Counted from the stretch's first letter, positions 1-11,162 are shown. The stretch is 64,000 bases of DNA from Nocardioides psychrotolerans (GCF_900113685.1 NZ_FOQG01000019.1:16200-80199), one strand, 5' to 3'. Notes: generated by a model from the sequence alone, not told the origin. Numbers and translations: made by a program.

Positions 1-935
1 GGGCGACGGTCGAGGTGGACCCCGGCGATCATGCACCGCACCGATCCCCCGGCGAGCTCGATCGTGGGGATGTCCACGGCGACGATCTCGCAGGACTCCT
101 CGATCGTCGTCACCTGGTCTGGCCGCAGGCTCCCCCGCGCGCGGGCCGACATCGCCATGAGGGGGCGGCTCCGACCATCCGGCATGCGGCCGCGGAGCTC
201 GACGGCGTTGCCGGCGAAGTCCCGGATCTGCTGCTCGGTGAGCTCCACGATCGTCCGGCCGGTCACCGCGAGCCGCTCGCGTACCTCGGCGCGACGGGCC
301 ACGTCGGGGATCATCTCGAGGGCGATCATCGCCACCCTCGTGCCGATGCAGGCCATCACGTTGGTGTGGTAGACCGGTACGCTGGCAGAGTCGACGGCAT
401 CGAAGGCCATCGGCTCGTAGCCGAAGTCGGTGCAGAACCGCTCGAGGACGTGGGTGTCGGCACGGTGGCTGCGAGCGGCATAGGCAACCCGTGACACGTG
501 GTCGAGCACCATCGCGCCGGTGCCCTCGAGGAAGATGCCGTCGGGCTCGAGGCCGGAGTAGTCGACGATGGTCTGCACCCGGTAGTGCGACTTGAGCAGC
601 TCCAGCACGTCGGCGCGGCGCTCGTGGCGCCGGTTGGAGGCATACATCGGGTAGACCGCGATCTTGCCGCCCGCGTGCGTGGAGAGCCAGTTGTTGGGGA
701 AGACGCTGTCCGGTCGGGTGTGGTCCTGGTCGTCGAAGACGTGGACGGTCACCCCGGCATCGCGCAGCGCCTGCGCGACGCCGTCCATCTCGGCCACCGC
801 CCGGGTCGACGTCGCAGCCTGGGACTGTCCCTCGGGGACCTCACGCTGGAAGGCGTTGTCAGCCGCCGTCGCGGCGTTGGGGACGAACCGTGCTGCGCGG
901 ATCAAGATGACGGCGGATGGGGCCTGAGCACTCAC
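1..935 (-). CDS. ctlX: CtlX-type citrulline/arginine amidinohydrolase (3' end cut by window edge)
   Basis: This is a guanidino-group-modifying enzyme of the arginine deiminase-related CtlX family, read on the minus strand from a GTG at 935. About 311 codons are visible, close to the family's usual length, so only the last few residues are missing. Visible family features are VFPNNW near residue 80, FLEGTG near residue 135, a histidine in VYHTNVMACIG, and the likely catalytic cysteine in RCMIAGVHL just before the window edge. No strong Shine-Dalgarno is seen. It lies 37 nt downstream of jetC on the same strand, where a jetD gene would often sit. It may be co-transcribed, but a functional link is not evident. 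Confidence 0.83.
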   Translation of the reverse strand, partial: MSAQAPSAVILIRAARFVPNAATAADNAFQREVPEGQSQAATSTRAVAEMDGVAQALRDAGVTVHVFDDQDHTRPDSVFPNNWLSTHAGGKIAVYPMYASNRRHERRADVLELLKSHYRVQTIVDYSGLEPDGIFLEGTGAMVLDHVSRVAYAARSHRADTHVLERFCTDFGYEPMAFDAVDSASVPVYHTNVMACIGTRVAMIALEMIPDVARRAEVRERLAVTGRTIVELTEQQIRDFAGNAVELRGRMPDGRSRPLMAMSARARGSLRPDQVTTIEESCEIVAVDIPTIELAGGSVRCMIAGVHLDRR

Positions 936-972
936 GGTCGGAACCTAGGGCATCGCGGCCGCTGCATTCCAA

Positions 973-3900
973 TCACGGCCTCGACGACCGCTCGGCGTCC
1001 GTGATCGACATGATCCACGACTGGTGGGTCGTGCTGCTCTTGGTGATCGCCAGGAGCTCGTCCATGTGCGGCTCGAGGCCGGTGACCTTGTCGAGCGGGA
1101 CTCCGATGATCAGCTGGAAGCCGAGGCCCCGCCAGGCCTGGACGGCGCGGCCGGCGAACTCGGAGTCGGCCTTCACGAAACCCTCGTCGAGGAAGACCGG
1201 GGCGAAGCGCGGGCGCGAGCGCATCTCGTCACCGAGCCGGAAGCGCAGCGCCGACCCCACGATGAAGGCGACGAGCTCCTGGCTCTCGCCCCCGCTCTTC
1301 TCCCCCAACGTCCGGTAGGTCGCATGGAGCTCACCGGTCAGCGAGTCGTAGCGTTCGGCACTGATCTCCACGTGACGTCGCACGTCGAGCAGCCGGTCGC
1401 GGTCAGTCGGGGCGCCGGCGCCCACCTGGGCCGGCTTGCGCAGCTGCTCCATGAAGCGGCTCAGGGCCGTGAACCGCTTCTCCAGCTCCGCCTCCCCCAG
1501 CTCGGACGTAGAGCCCGCGGACAGCGCCCGCAGGTCCCTCATGAACACCTGCACGTGGGCCGGGGCGAGCCGTCGCAGCCGGATCCGCAGCCGGTCTCCG
1601 GCCCCGCCGAACTCCAGTCGGCGCAGGATCGTGTTGATCGGCTCGAGGCGGTCCTCGATCTCCTCGATCGACGCGGCCATCGCACCGACCAAAGGCACCA
1701 GGTCCTGGCCGCTCCACTCGGTCAACCTGCGACGCCACTCGGCACGCCGGTGCGCCAGCCCCTTGCCGCGGATCTCCTCGAGGATGCGTGCGTAGTCGGC
1801 GTAGGAGTCTGCGGTGACACCGAGGTTGGGAGAGTCCCAGTGGAACTTGTAGACCCGGAAGAGCGCCGCCAGGTCTTCCTCGACGCGCCTGATCTCTGCC
1901 TCGGCGACCGCGACCGCTCCGCGCAGCCGCTCGGCCAGGCGGTGGGACGTCTCGGTGAACCGCTCGAGGTCGGTGGGATCCGCCGGGGCCGCCGCAGCCG
2001 CGAAGTCGGCGGCAAGCGCGGTCTCCTGCTGCTCGGTCAGGACCACGGCGCCGTCGGCGTCCATCGCCTCGAGCCGGTCCTTGACGTGGTCCTCGTCGTC
2101 GACCAGTCGTCCGTGCGCGTCGTTGAGCTCCCGCTGCCGCTGCTCCAGGCAGAACCGCGTCCGGCGTGTGCCCTCCAGCCGCTCGGACAGTGTCTCGATC
2201 TGCGCCTCGAGCGCTTGGAGCTGGTCGTCGGAGGCGAGGATCTCGGCCCTGCGGGCCCCGAGATCGGCGATGCGTCGCTCGCTGCCCTCCACGTCGAGAT
2301 CGTCGTAGCGCGCAGTGGCGACGGCGTCATAGGACGTGCGGCGCTGCTCCAGCACGCTGGCCTGCCGGTCCAGCTCGGACACCTCGGCGTCGAGGGCACC
2401 GAGCTCCTGGTCCAGCGCAGCGAGCTCGGCGTCGAGCTCGGCGAGCGCGTCGCCGTTGGAGAAGCCGATGATGCTGCGCGACTCGTTGCGGCCGTGCGTG
2501 CCGCGGCGGCCGTTGCGGGTCTGGCCGGCCATGGTGACGCGGAAGCCGGGACCGGCGAGGCCGGCGGCCGTCTCGACGCAGAGCGCGTTGCGACCCGGCT
2601 CGGCGACGTGCTCCTGCACCCAGCCGGAGAACGGTGAGTCCTGGAAGACCAGCTTGCCGGCCACCCGCTCGGGGTCGGCCGGGCCGAGGTCGGGGAGGTC
2701 GAGCGGCACCCCCTCGAAGGTGAGCCGGCCGCGCAGCCGCAGCCCGTCGATGGCGCCCGAGAAGTCCGCGAGCCGGTCGAGCGGGACGAGGAGCATCCGG
2801 GCGCTGGCGCCGAGCACGGTCTCGATGGCGTCGCGCCAGCCCGCCTCCTCGGGAGCGACGTCGAGCAGCTCGGCCACGAAGGGCAGCTCGTCGATGCCCA
2901 GCCCGCTCGCCTGCGCGACCTCGGCCCGCAGCTCGTGCATCCGCACCGGCACCCGGCCAGCGCGGCTCTCCAGCGAGGCACGCTCGCGGCGGAGCTCGGC
3001 CTGGCGCTGGCTGATCGGGTAGCGCCGATCCCGGGTGGCGTCACGCTCACGCTTGGTGACCTCCTGCTGGCGCTCCCAGCCGCCCAGCCACTGGCGCGCA
3101 TGCAGCTGGAGCACGCGGAACGCCTCGCTCGAGTCGAACGCCGCCTCGAGGTCCGGCGACCGGGCGTCGGTCGCCGCGATCAGCGGCAGGAGACGCTCCT
3201 GGAGCACCGTGCGACGTGAGGCGCGTCCCTCGCGGATGACCTGCTCCTGCTCCAGGGACAGTGCCAGCGACTGGAGCGTCGAGCCCCCGGCGGCGTGGTG
3301 CGCCTCCTTGGCCGTCTCCACGTCGGACTGGAGCGTCTGCTCGGACCCAGCCGTGGCTGCCAGCTCGTCGGCCGTCGTCGCCCGGTCGTGCCGGTTGCTG
3401 CCGACGGCTGCCTCGATGAGCCCGAGGTGGGTGTGCAGCAGCCACTTCCGCAGCGGTGTGTCACCGGGCAGCGTGACGCCGTAGGAGTCGAGCTCAGCGA
3501 GCCGACGCTCGGCGATCCCCTTGCGCTCGTGGAGGCCGGCGATCGGCTCGAGCAGCTCGAGCTTCTGCTCCTCCGTGCGCATGGCGGCGTAGGCCGCGTC
3601 GAGGTCGTCGAAGTGCTCGATGGCGCGATCGGCCGCTGCATAGGTCACCGGCCGTTCGAGGACCATGTCCTTGTAGAGCTCGTCGACGCTGCGCACCTGG
3701 TTGCCGGCCTGGATCCGGGCCAGCAACCGCAGCGCCATCGCCCCGTCGCCGTTGGCGCCGATGCCCAGACGCGCGTGCAGCACCGCGGCATATTCGGCGT
3801 AGGTCCGGTGCACGCGGATGCCCGGGAAGAGCTTCTTGAGGGTCGTGGCATGGAAGCGCTCGGGTACGGCGACCTCGAGGACGTCGAGCGCGAGGGTGCC

Positions 3901-4455
3901 CTCGTGCGTGGCGAGCTGCATCTGCACCTCGCCGGAGCGGGTGGCGCGACGCGGGACGTAGTAGGTGCGCAGCGCGGTGAACCGGCCACCCTGGTCGTTG
4001 ACGAACGTCATCGCCACCGCACCCCAGGTGTCGGTGCCCCTGCCCCGCAGGAGCTTCTCGACCGGTCGACCGGTGCGTGGGTCGTCGATCACGTCGACGG
4101 CGCCGCGCAGGTAGGACAACAGGTTGCGCTGGCCGACGCCGCGGGCTCGCCCGGCCACCGCGTCGTTGGAGGCGCCGTTGAACTTGGTGTCCGACGACAT
4201 CATCAGGGCGGTGTAGGCGTCGAGGACGGTGCTCTTGCCGACGCCGGAAGCTCCCGAGATCATCGTGGCGTCGCCGCCCAGCGGGACGGTGGTCAGCCCG
4301 CTGAAGCCGCCCCAGTTGACCAGCTGCAGCAGCGTGGCCCGCCACTGCACGGTGTTGTCGGCCGGGGTCTCGACCGTGTGCTGCTCGAACAGCCCGTCGA
4401 TGGTCTCCCCCTCGGTCTCGTCGATGCGTTCGGTCTCGTCGATGGACATCGTCAC
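973..4455 (-). CDS. jetC: JetC/MksB-like SMC-type ATPase of a Wadjet-like complex
   Basis: This 1160-residue protein is the ATPase arm of an SMC-like DNA-loop-extruding complex. Walker A is GASGVGKST at about residues 68-76, the ABC signature KSGGESQ at about 1053, and Walker B FAPVFLDEG with D1090/E1091. Between them is a long charged, Glu/Arg/Leu-rich region of coiled-coil character with a central hinge-like stretch. The GTG at 4455 overlaps the jetB stop (GTGA), so translation is coupled; an in-frame ATG at 4449 is an alternative start. In Wadjet systems JetC works with the kleisin JetA, the KITE protein JetB and the nuclease JetD. No JetD follows here; the next gene is ctlX. Confidence 0.88.
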   Translation of the reverse strand: MTMSIDETERIDETEGETIDGLFEQHTVETPADNTVQWRATLLQLVNWGGFSGLTTVPLGGDATMISGASGVGKSTVLDAYTALMMSSDTKFNGASNDAVAGRARGVGQRNLLSYLRGAVDVIDDPRTGRPVEKLLRGRGTDTWGAVAMTFVNDQGGRFTALRTYYVPRRATRSGEVQMQLATHEGTLALDVLEVAVPERFHATTLKKLFPGIRVHRTYAEYAAVLHARLGIGANGDGAMALRLLARIQAGNQVRSVDELYKDMVLERPVTYAAADRAIEHFDDLDAAYAAMRTEEQKLELLEPIAGLHERKGIAERRLAELDSYGVTLPGDTPLRKWLLHTHLGLIEAAVGSNRHDRATTADELAATAGSEQTLQSDVETAKEAHHAAGGSTLQSLALSLEQEQVIREGRASRRTVLQERLLPLIAATDARSPDLEAAFDSSEAFRVLQLHARQWLGGWERQQEVTKRERDATRDRRYPISQRQAELRRERASLESRAGRVPVRMHELRAEVAQASGLGIDELPFVAELLDVAPEEAGWRDAIETVLGASARMLLVPLDRLADFSGAIDGLRLRGRLTFEGVPLDLPDLGPADPERVAGKLVFQDSPFSGWVQEHVAEPGRNALCVETAAGLAGPGFRVTMAGQTRNGRRGTHGRNESRSIIGFSNGDALAELDAELAALDQELGALDAEVSELDRQASVLEQRRTSYDAVATARYDDLDVEGSERRIADLGARRAEILASDDQLQALEAQIETLSERLEGTRRTRFCLEQRQRELNDAHGRLVDDEDHVKDRLEAMDADGAVVLTEQQETALAADFAAAAAPADPTDLERFTETSHRLAERLRGAVAVAEAEIRRVEEDLAALFRVYKFHWDSPNLGVTADSYADYARILEEIRGKGLAHRRAEWRRRLTEWSGQDLVPLVGAMAASIEEIEDRLEPINTILRRLEFGGAGDRLRIRLRRLAPAHVQVFMRDLRALSAGSTSELGEAELEKRFTALSRFMEQLRKPAQVGAGAPTDRDRLLDVRRHVEISAERYDSLTGELHATYRTLGEKSGGESQELVAFIVGSALRFRLGDEMRSRPRFAPVFLDEGFVKADSEFAGRAVQAWRGLGFQLIIGVPLDKVTGLEPHMDELLAITKSSTTHQSWIMSITDAERSSRP

Positions 4456-5216
4456 TCCTCCCCTGCTTCGCCCGCGTCGCCGGCTCCCTCGTCGAAGAGC
4501 TCCGTCTGCTCCTGCGGGCTCGCTGCCGAATCGGCGCTGGTGGCGCGCTGGAGCGCCTCGAGCAGCTCCTGGAGCAGGTCGAGCGGGAGCAGCGGCTCGA
4601 CGGCCTCGCTGATCTCGAAGCGGTCCTCCGCTGCCGTGCCGATCAGCAGCCCCGTCTTGACGATGCTGACCACCGCGTTGCGGGCCCGCTTCTCGTCACC
4701 CGCCTCGTCGGTCGCGTGCACGGGGCGGAAGGTCGCGACGTAGTCGACGATGTCGTCGCGATCGATGAACACGTGCGCGTCGCCGCCCCCCAACCCGGCA
4801 CGCAGCCGGTCGCGGAGGTGCACCAGCACCAGCGTCTCCTCGCGCGACCAGGCGGCGTCGTAGAGCAGGGTCGGGAAGCGGCTGCCCGTCTCGGAGGTCG
4901 CCTGCCGCTTCCAGGCCACCTCGCGGGCGCGGTCGACGGCGAGGTCGAGGAAGAGGTCGTTGAGGCGCGAGCGCAGCACCCGCTCGTGCTCGACGAGGAC
5001 CTGCCAGTCGCGCGGGTGGGTGCGCGCGCTGATGAAGCGCTGCTTGAGCAGGGTGACGAGGGCGTGGCGCTGGGCGTGCTCCAGACCGCCCTCGTCACCC
5101 TCGAAGAGGGAGACCGACCCCTCGTCCAGGATCTCAATGTCGAGGTCGAGGTCGGGCTCAGCATCCGTCTCCGCGCCCGTGTCCAGCCCCGTCTCCAGGT
5201 CGGTGTCGACGCTCAT
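4452..5216 (-). CDS. jetB: JetB/MksE-like DUF4194 protein
   Basis: This 254-residue protein is the small KITE-like subunit (DUF4194) of the JetABC complex. The N terminus is a low-complexity Asp/Glu/Thr stretch to about residue 45, followed by a helical domain including TLLKQRFISARTHPRDWQV and an acidic C-terminal tail. I chose the ATG at 5216 because it overlaps the jetA stop as ATGA; an upstream in-frame extension is Arg/Pro-rich and shadows jetA. Its own stop overlaps the jetC GTG. In Wadjet complexes this subunit bridges the kleisin and the SMC heads. Confidence 0.83.
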   Translation of the reverse strand: MSVDTDLETGLDTGAETDAEPDLDLDIEILDEGSVSLFEGDEGGLEHAQRHALVTLLKQRFISARTHPRDWQVLVEHERVLRSRLNDLFLDLAVDRAREVAWKRQATSETGSRFPTLLYDAAWSREETLVLVHLRDRLRAGLGGGDAHVFIDRDDIVDYVATFRPVHATDEAGDEKRARNAVVSIVKTGLLIGTAAEDRFEISEAVEPLLPLDLLQELLEALQRATSADSAASPQEQTELFDEGAGDAGEAGEE

Positions 5217-6703
5217 GCTCGGGTCTCGCTCTCGGGTCGGTCGGGATCGGGCAGGGGCAGGCGGGGCACGGAAAAGATGCGCCGCGACCCGTCGGGACGG
5301 ACGGCGCCGAACACCTCGACAGCCTCCTCGGCCTCCCACTCGCGGTCGGCGGCGAGGTGCAGCAGGCCGAAGATCTCGACCGGCCGGCGCAGCGACGGCT
5401 CGAAGCCGTCGAAGAGCTCGCCGAGGGAGCCAGCCGGCAGCAACGAGGTCAACGACGCCTCGAGCCGCTGGCGCAGCGAGGTCAGCTGAGGCCCACCCTG
5501 TGCCATCACGGCCGCCAGGGAGACCGACGGGCCGTCGCCCGGGTCGGCCGTGGTGATGCGCTCCGGGAGCACGTCGTCAGCCGGGTCGTAGAAGCGCTCC
5601 CGGAGGTGCTCGACCCCGGCGCGCGCCGGCAGCAGGGCGACGTCGAGGACCGCGCGCGGGCCGGTCGTCGCCATCCACGTCATGAGCTCGGCCTCCACCT
5701 GGCGCAGGGTCTGCTCGAGCTCGCGGTCACGGGCCACGTCGTGGGACACGATGTAGTCCTTGAGGGTGGCGGTGACCCGTGAGCGTTGGGCGAGCACGCG
5801 GTCGAGACCGTCGCGCACCAGCCGGACGGTCCCGCGGAGCTCGGCGCGATCGGCGTCGCTGAGGATGCCGTCGGCGATGGGATGCTCCAACAACGCGGTC
5901 AGGTCCTCACGCAGCTGCGTGACCAGGGCGTCGTCGCGCAGGAGGGCGAAGGCGCCCTCGAACGCCCGCCCCTCGTGGGTCGCGTTCATCAGGGAGTCGG
6001 CACGTGACAGGTAGTCGTCGATGACCTCGCCCGCGGGACGGTCCTCGGCCCGGAACGCCGCCAGGATCTCGCCCCTGATCACCGCGAAGCGCTCCTCGAC
6101 CCGGGCGAAGTCGCTGGGAAGCGCGGAGACCAGCGAGAGCAGCTCGGTGAAGCCCTCGTGCATGTAGTCCTCGGTCGCGCTGACCACCTCGGCGCCGTCG
6201 ACCAGTCGGTCGCGCTCCGCCTGGAGCCGGGCGATCTCGGCGTTGAGGATGGTGACCCGCGCGGTGCGATCGGGGTTGGCCTCGGAGTTGAACCGGCGGA
6301 CCGTGCCGAGGATCGTGGCGATCCGGTGCTCGCTGAGGGTGGCCCGGTCACGCGCGAGATTCTTGACCAGCTCCAGCGCCTGCTGGGCGTGGGAGGTCAA
6401 CGTGTAGACCTCGTGCCCGGCCTCGTCGAGCGAGCGCACCAGCCACTGGCCACGCATCCATCGCTGGCAGAGGTCCTTGCCGCTGCCGGTCGGGACCTCG
6501 GACTCCCCGGAGAGCCTGATCGAGGCGAGGTGCTCCTCGACCTGGGCGTGCAGCCGCGCCGTCGGGATCGGCTTGTTGTTGCGTCCGAAGGCCGCCCGGA
6601 AGATGGTGATCACCACCGGCGCCTGGCGCTGGTGGAGCAGGGTCAGGGTCGGTTGCGCGAAGGCGCCCCTGACCCTCGCCAGCTCGCCGGCGATCTCGCT
6701 CAC
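5213..6703 (-). CDS. jetA: JetA/MksF-like DUF3375 kleisin
   Basis: This 496-residue DUF3375 protein is the first gene of the jetABC operon and the likely kleisin of the complex. The sequence starts SEIAGELARVRGAF and contains RQAPVVITIFRAAFGR, a winged-helix-like N-terminal part, a long helical centre (residues about 130-330) and a C-terminal domain. The GTG at 6703 is preceded by AAGGGGG about 8 nt upstream. An in-frame ATG at 6835 would add an unlike Arg-rich extension running into the divergent gene. The ATGA overlap with jetB indicates coupled synthesis of the subunits. Confidence 0.84.
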   Translation of the reverse strand: MSEIAGELARVRGAFAQPTLTLLHQRQAPVVITIFRAAFGRNNKPIPTARLHAQVEEHLASIRLSGESEVPTGSGKDLCQRWMRGQWLVRSLDEAGHEVYTLTSHAQQALELVKNLARDRATLSEHRIATILGTVRRFNSEANPDRTARVTILNAEIARLQAERDRLVDGAEVVSATEDYMHEGFTELLSLVSALPSDFARVEERFAVIRGEILAAFRAEDRPAGEVIDDYLSRADSLMNATHEGRAFEGAFALLRDDALVTQLREDLTALLEHPIADGILSDADRAELRGTVRLVRDGLDRVLAQRSRVTATLKDYIVSHDVARDRELEQTLRQVEAELMTWMATTGPRAVLDVALLPARAGVEHLRERFYDPADDVLPERITTADPGDGPSVSLAAVMAQGGPQLTSLRQRLEASLTSLLPAGSLGELFDGFEPSLRRPVEIFGLLHLAADREWEAEEAVEVFGAVRPDGSRRIFSVPRLPLPDPDRPESETRA

Positions 6704-6806
6704 TGCCGTGGCCCCCTTCGAGGTCTCTCGCGTCCGTGCCTGCGACGCGCAAGCATCCCAGAGGGCACCGACGAGGACCGGTCCCGGGGTCACCTGAGAC
6801 CGCGGA

Positions 6807-6812
6807 TAGCGT
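6807..6812 (+). promoter_or_regulatory. TAGCGT -10, leaderless type
   Basis: TAGCGT ends 7 nt before the ATG at 6820 and there is no Shine-Dalgarno between them, so the transcript probably starts at or next to the ATG. Confidence 0.45.
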
Positions 6813-6819
6813 TCGACCC

Positions 6820-7467
6820 ATGACCGACCTCGCACCGGCCCTGCGCTACCCGACCCCTCAGGTGGTGCGAACGCTCAACGTGTCGGCCAAGGGCGGGCTG
6901 CTGCTCCTGCTCGCGCTGGCCCTGCTCAACCCCGAGGTCGGCAACATGGAGGGCAAGGGCGCGGGGATTCGCGCGATCGCCTATCCGCTGCTGGCGTTCA
7001 CCATTCCGGCCGTCTGGTTCACCCTGTGGCGCGAGCGCACCTCGTTCCCCTGGGCTGCGGACCTGCTGGTCACGATCACCTGCTTCACCGACATCCTGGG
7101 CAACCGGATGGACCTCTACGACACCATCGTGTGGTTCGACGACTGGATGCACTTCGCGAACACCGGGCTCCTCGCCGCGGCCGTCGTCCTCCTGACGATG
7201 CACTGGAGCTCGAGCCTCGGCGCCACGTTGGAGCGGTCCTTGGCCTTCGGCGCCACTGCGGCCCTGGTCTGGGAGGTCGCGGAGTACTACGCCTTCCTCA
7301 GCACCTCCGTCGAGCGCAACGGCGCCTATACCGACACCCTCGGAGACCTGACCCTCGGCACCCTCGGCGCGGTGCTCGCCGGCTTCGTCGTGCACGCCTC
7401 GTGGCGCAGCGGGCGCCTGCGTTCCGCCGCGCCGCAGCTCGAGCTGCCGACGCTCAGCCGCAGCTGA
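6820..7467 (+). CDS. Integral membrane protein, YjdF/DUF2238-like
   Basis: This 215-residue protein has about five or six hydrophobic segments (GLLLLLALALL, AYPLLAFTIPAVWF, DLLVTITCFTDILG, LLAAAVVLLTMHW, LTLGTLGAVLAGFVV). Conserved polar motifs between them, FDDWMHFANTG and WEVAEYYAF, resemble the YjdF/DUF2238 family. The function of that family is not established. It is divergent from jetA and convergent with the DUF2510 gene, with only 24 nt between the two stops. Start chosen at ATG 6820, immediately after a leaderless-type -10; upstream in-frame codons lie in low-complexity sequence. Confidence 0.72.
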   Translation: MTDLAPALRYPTPQVVRTLNVSAKGGLLLLLALALLNPEVGNMEGKGAGIRAIAYPLLAFTIPAVWFTLWRERTSFPWAADLLVTITCFTDILGNRMDLYDTIVWFDDWMHFANTGLLAAAVVLLTMHWSSSLGATLERSLAFGATAALVWEVAEYYAFLSTSVERNGAYTDTLGDLTLGTLGAVLAGFVVHASWRSGRLRSAAPQLELPTLSRS

Positions 7468-7491
7468 CGACGCCGCCGACCCCGCCAGGGG

Positions 7492-8340
7492 TCATTCGGA
7501 CGTGGTCTCGTCCTCGTCGACCTTCCACTCGCCGTCCTCCTCCACCAGGGTGATCGTCCCCTTCTGGGTGAAGTCGGTCTCGTCCTCGCCGAAGAACTCG
7601 CTGAAGAGCGCGGCGTCGTCCCCGGTGTAGGAGACCTTCTCGCTGTAGTCGACCGTCGCGGACTTCCCGCTCTCCTCGACGGCGCCGATCTCGATGTCGA
7701 CGTCGATGTCCTCGAGGAGCGTCACGAAGTCGTCGTAGCCCTCCTGCCCCTGGATGGCCTCGGCGAACGCCGTGCAGTCGTCCGCCTCGTAGACCTCGAG
7801 AGCGGCGTCCTGGCTCTGCGCCGAGGTCAGCTCGCAGACCTCCTCCTGGTCACCTTCGACCTGGGCGCGCAGGTAGTCCTCGGCAACGGCAGCAGGTCCG
7901 GAACCGCCCAGCACCACCGTGAAGAGCAGGACGACGCCGACGACGACCAGCACAGCAACCGCCGCAAGTGCGCCGATGAGCTTGCCCTTGCCGCCTCCAC
8001 CACCCCCGCTGGGACCGGCGTACGGCGCCTGCCACGGTGGGGCACCCGGCGGCGGCCCCACGGGCGGCTGGCCAACGGGCGCCTGCCCCATGGGGGCCTG
8101 TCCGATGGGTGCCTGCCCTGCGGCCGACTGACCTCCCCGCGGCGGAGCGACGACGGTCTGGTTCGGGTCGAACCGAGCAGCCTGCGCAGCGGCGGGAGGT
8201 GCCGGTGGGGTCGGCGGTGCCTCCACGGCGGGCGCGGGCTGGACGTGGTCGGTCCACCGCGCCCCGTCCCACCAGCGCTGACCGCCCTGGCCGTCGGGGT
8301 ACCACCCGGCCGGGGTGCTGGGCTGGTTCGGATCGCTCAT
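7492..8340 (-). CDS. DUF2510 membrane protein with extracytoplasmic DUF4878-like domain
   Basis: This 282-residue protein begins with a DUF2510 motif (PAGWYPDGQGGQRWWDGARWTDH, residues about 10-32 in two parts). A Pro/Gly/Gln-rich linker with repeats of the type GQAPxGQAP follows, then one membrane helix near residue 130 (IGALAAVAVLVVVGVVLLF). The C-terminal domain starts at AVAEDYLRAQVEGDQ and ends in an acidic tail. That outer domain resembles the NTF2-like DUF4878 group and contains two cysteines (CELTS, DDCTAF) that could pair. The start has GAGGAGATCCCC directly upstream. No enzymatic function is evident; it is probably an envelope or sensing protein. Confidence 0.78.
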   Translation of the reverse strand: MSDPNQPSTPAGWYPDGQGGQRWWDGARWTDHVQPAPAVEAPPTPPAPPAAAQAARFDPNQTVVAPPRGGQSAAGQAPIGQAPMGQAPVGQPPVGPPPGAPPWQAPYAGPSGGGGGGKGKLIGALAAVAVLVVVGVVLLFTVVLGGSGPAAVAEDYLRAQVEGDQEEVCELTSAQSQDAALEVYEADDCTAFAEAIQGQEGYDDFVTLLEDIDVDIEIGAVEESGKSATVDYSEKVSYTGDDAALFSEFFGEDETDFTQKGTITLVEEDGEWKVDEDETTSE

Positions 8341-8450
8341 GGGGATCTCCTCGACTGGCGGGCGGACGCGTCCTGCGCATCATCACACGAGAAATCGACG
8401 ATGACCGGTCGCAGGACGGCGACCGGCCATCGTCGACAAGACGTGTCGGT

Positions 8451-8573
8451 TCAGTTGAACCAGAGCGACTCGCAGGAGTCGCAAGCGAACTCACGCACCT
8501 CGACCCCGTCGGTGAAGTCGATGCTGCGCAGCGTCCAGGTGTGCTCGTGGTGCTCGATCGCCGGCACCGTCAC
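8451..8573 (-). CDS. 40-residue CxxC small protein
   Basis: A small open reading frame of 40 codons starts at GTG 8573 and stops at TGA 8451. It contains EHHEHTWTLRSIDF and ends CDSCESLWFN. The GTG overlaps the stop of the DUF6458 gene as GTGA, the same coupling seen at many true gene pairs in this window. The His-rich start and CxxC pair could hold a metal ion or be redox active. I do not recognise a named family; it looks like a short conserved actinobacterial hypothetical protein. Confidence 0.55.
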   Translation of the reverse strand: MTVPAIEHHEHTWTLRSIDFTDGVEVREFACDSCESLWFN

Positions 8574-8785
8574 AGCGGCGGACGGGTGGTGCGCTCCTCG
8601 ACGACGTGGGTCGAGCGGGTGCGCTGCTGGTTGACGACCAGCGACACGACGATCGCGAGGACCCCGGCGGCGAGGAGGATGCCCCCAAGGGCACCGTCGT
8701 CGATCTGCGCGAGATCCATCGTGACGACATCGAAGACCAGGATGAGGCCCAGGATGATGAGAATGATGCCCAGTCCGATGACCAT
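8570..8785 (-). CDS. DUF6458 small membrane protein
   Basis: This 71-residue protein has two hydrophobic helices (IGLGIILIILGLILVF and LGGILLAAGVLAIVVSLVV) separated by an acidic loop, and a polar tail containing THVVEERTTRPPL, the pattern of the DUF6458 family. I chose the ATG at 8785 because GAAGGAG lies 7 nt upstream and the TM helix begins at once. A longer in-frame start at 8872 adds a charged, unlike leader. The 40-residue CxxC gene follows with a 4-nt overlap. Confidence 0.75.
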   Translation of the reverse strand: MVIGLGIILIILGLILVFDVVTMDLAQIDDGALGGILLAAGVLAIVVSLVVNQQRTRSTHVVEERTTRPPL

Positions 8786-8805
8786 GACGTCTCCTTCAGG
8801 TGAGA

Positions 8806-8829
8806 GACGGGCGCGCGGGTGCGCCCGTC
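8806..8829 (-). terminator. Hairpin downstream of the GSIII gene
   Basis: GACGGGCGC and GCGCCCGTC form a perfect 9-bp stem with a 6-nt loop, 80 nt beyond the glnN stop. There is no T tract, as is common for actinobacterial terminators. Confidence 0.4.
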
Positions 8830-8908
8830 GGCCGGAGCCGTCTGATCGGTGCCCCGGCCCGCCCTCCCCCAAACGTCAGCCCAGGAAAAGACTTTTGTGG
8901 TCTGGACC

Positions 8909-11083
<2,175 letters not shown>

Positions 11084-11105
11084 GTTCGCGCTCCCTCGGG
11101 CATGC

Positions 11106-11123
11106 CCCGCGCACGTGCGCGGG
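11106..11123. repeat. Perfect 18-bp palindrome in the glnN leader
   Basis: CCCGCGCAC is followed directly by GTGCGCGGG. It lies between the proposed -10 (11136-11141) and the TTG start of glnN, so it could be an operator or an RNA hairpin in the leader. Confidence 0.45.
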
Positions 11124-11135
11124 TGGATGCTCGCG

Positions 11136-11141
11136 AACCTA
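11136..11141 (-). promoter_or_regulatory. Possible -10 (TAGGTT) of glnN
   Basis: TAGGTT on the minus strand would place transcription start near 11129, giving a leader of about 46 nt. The GlnR-like box at 11163-11178 falls at or just upstream of the -35 position. Confidence 0.35.
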
Positions 11142-11162
11142 GGTGGCCGCCGTGTCCGCATT

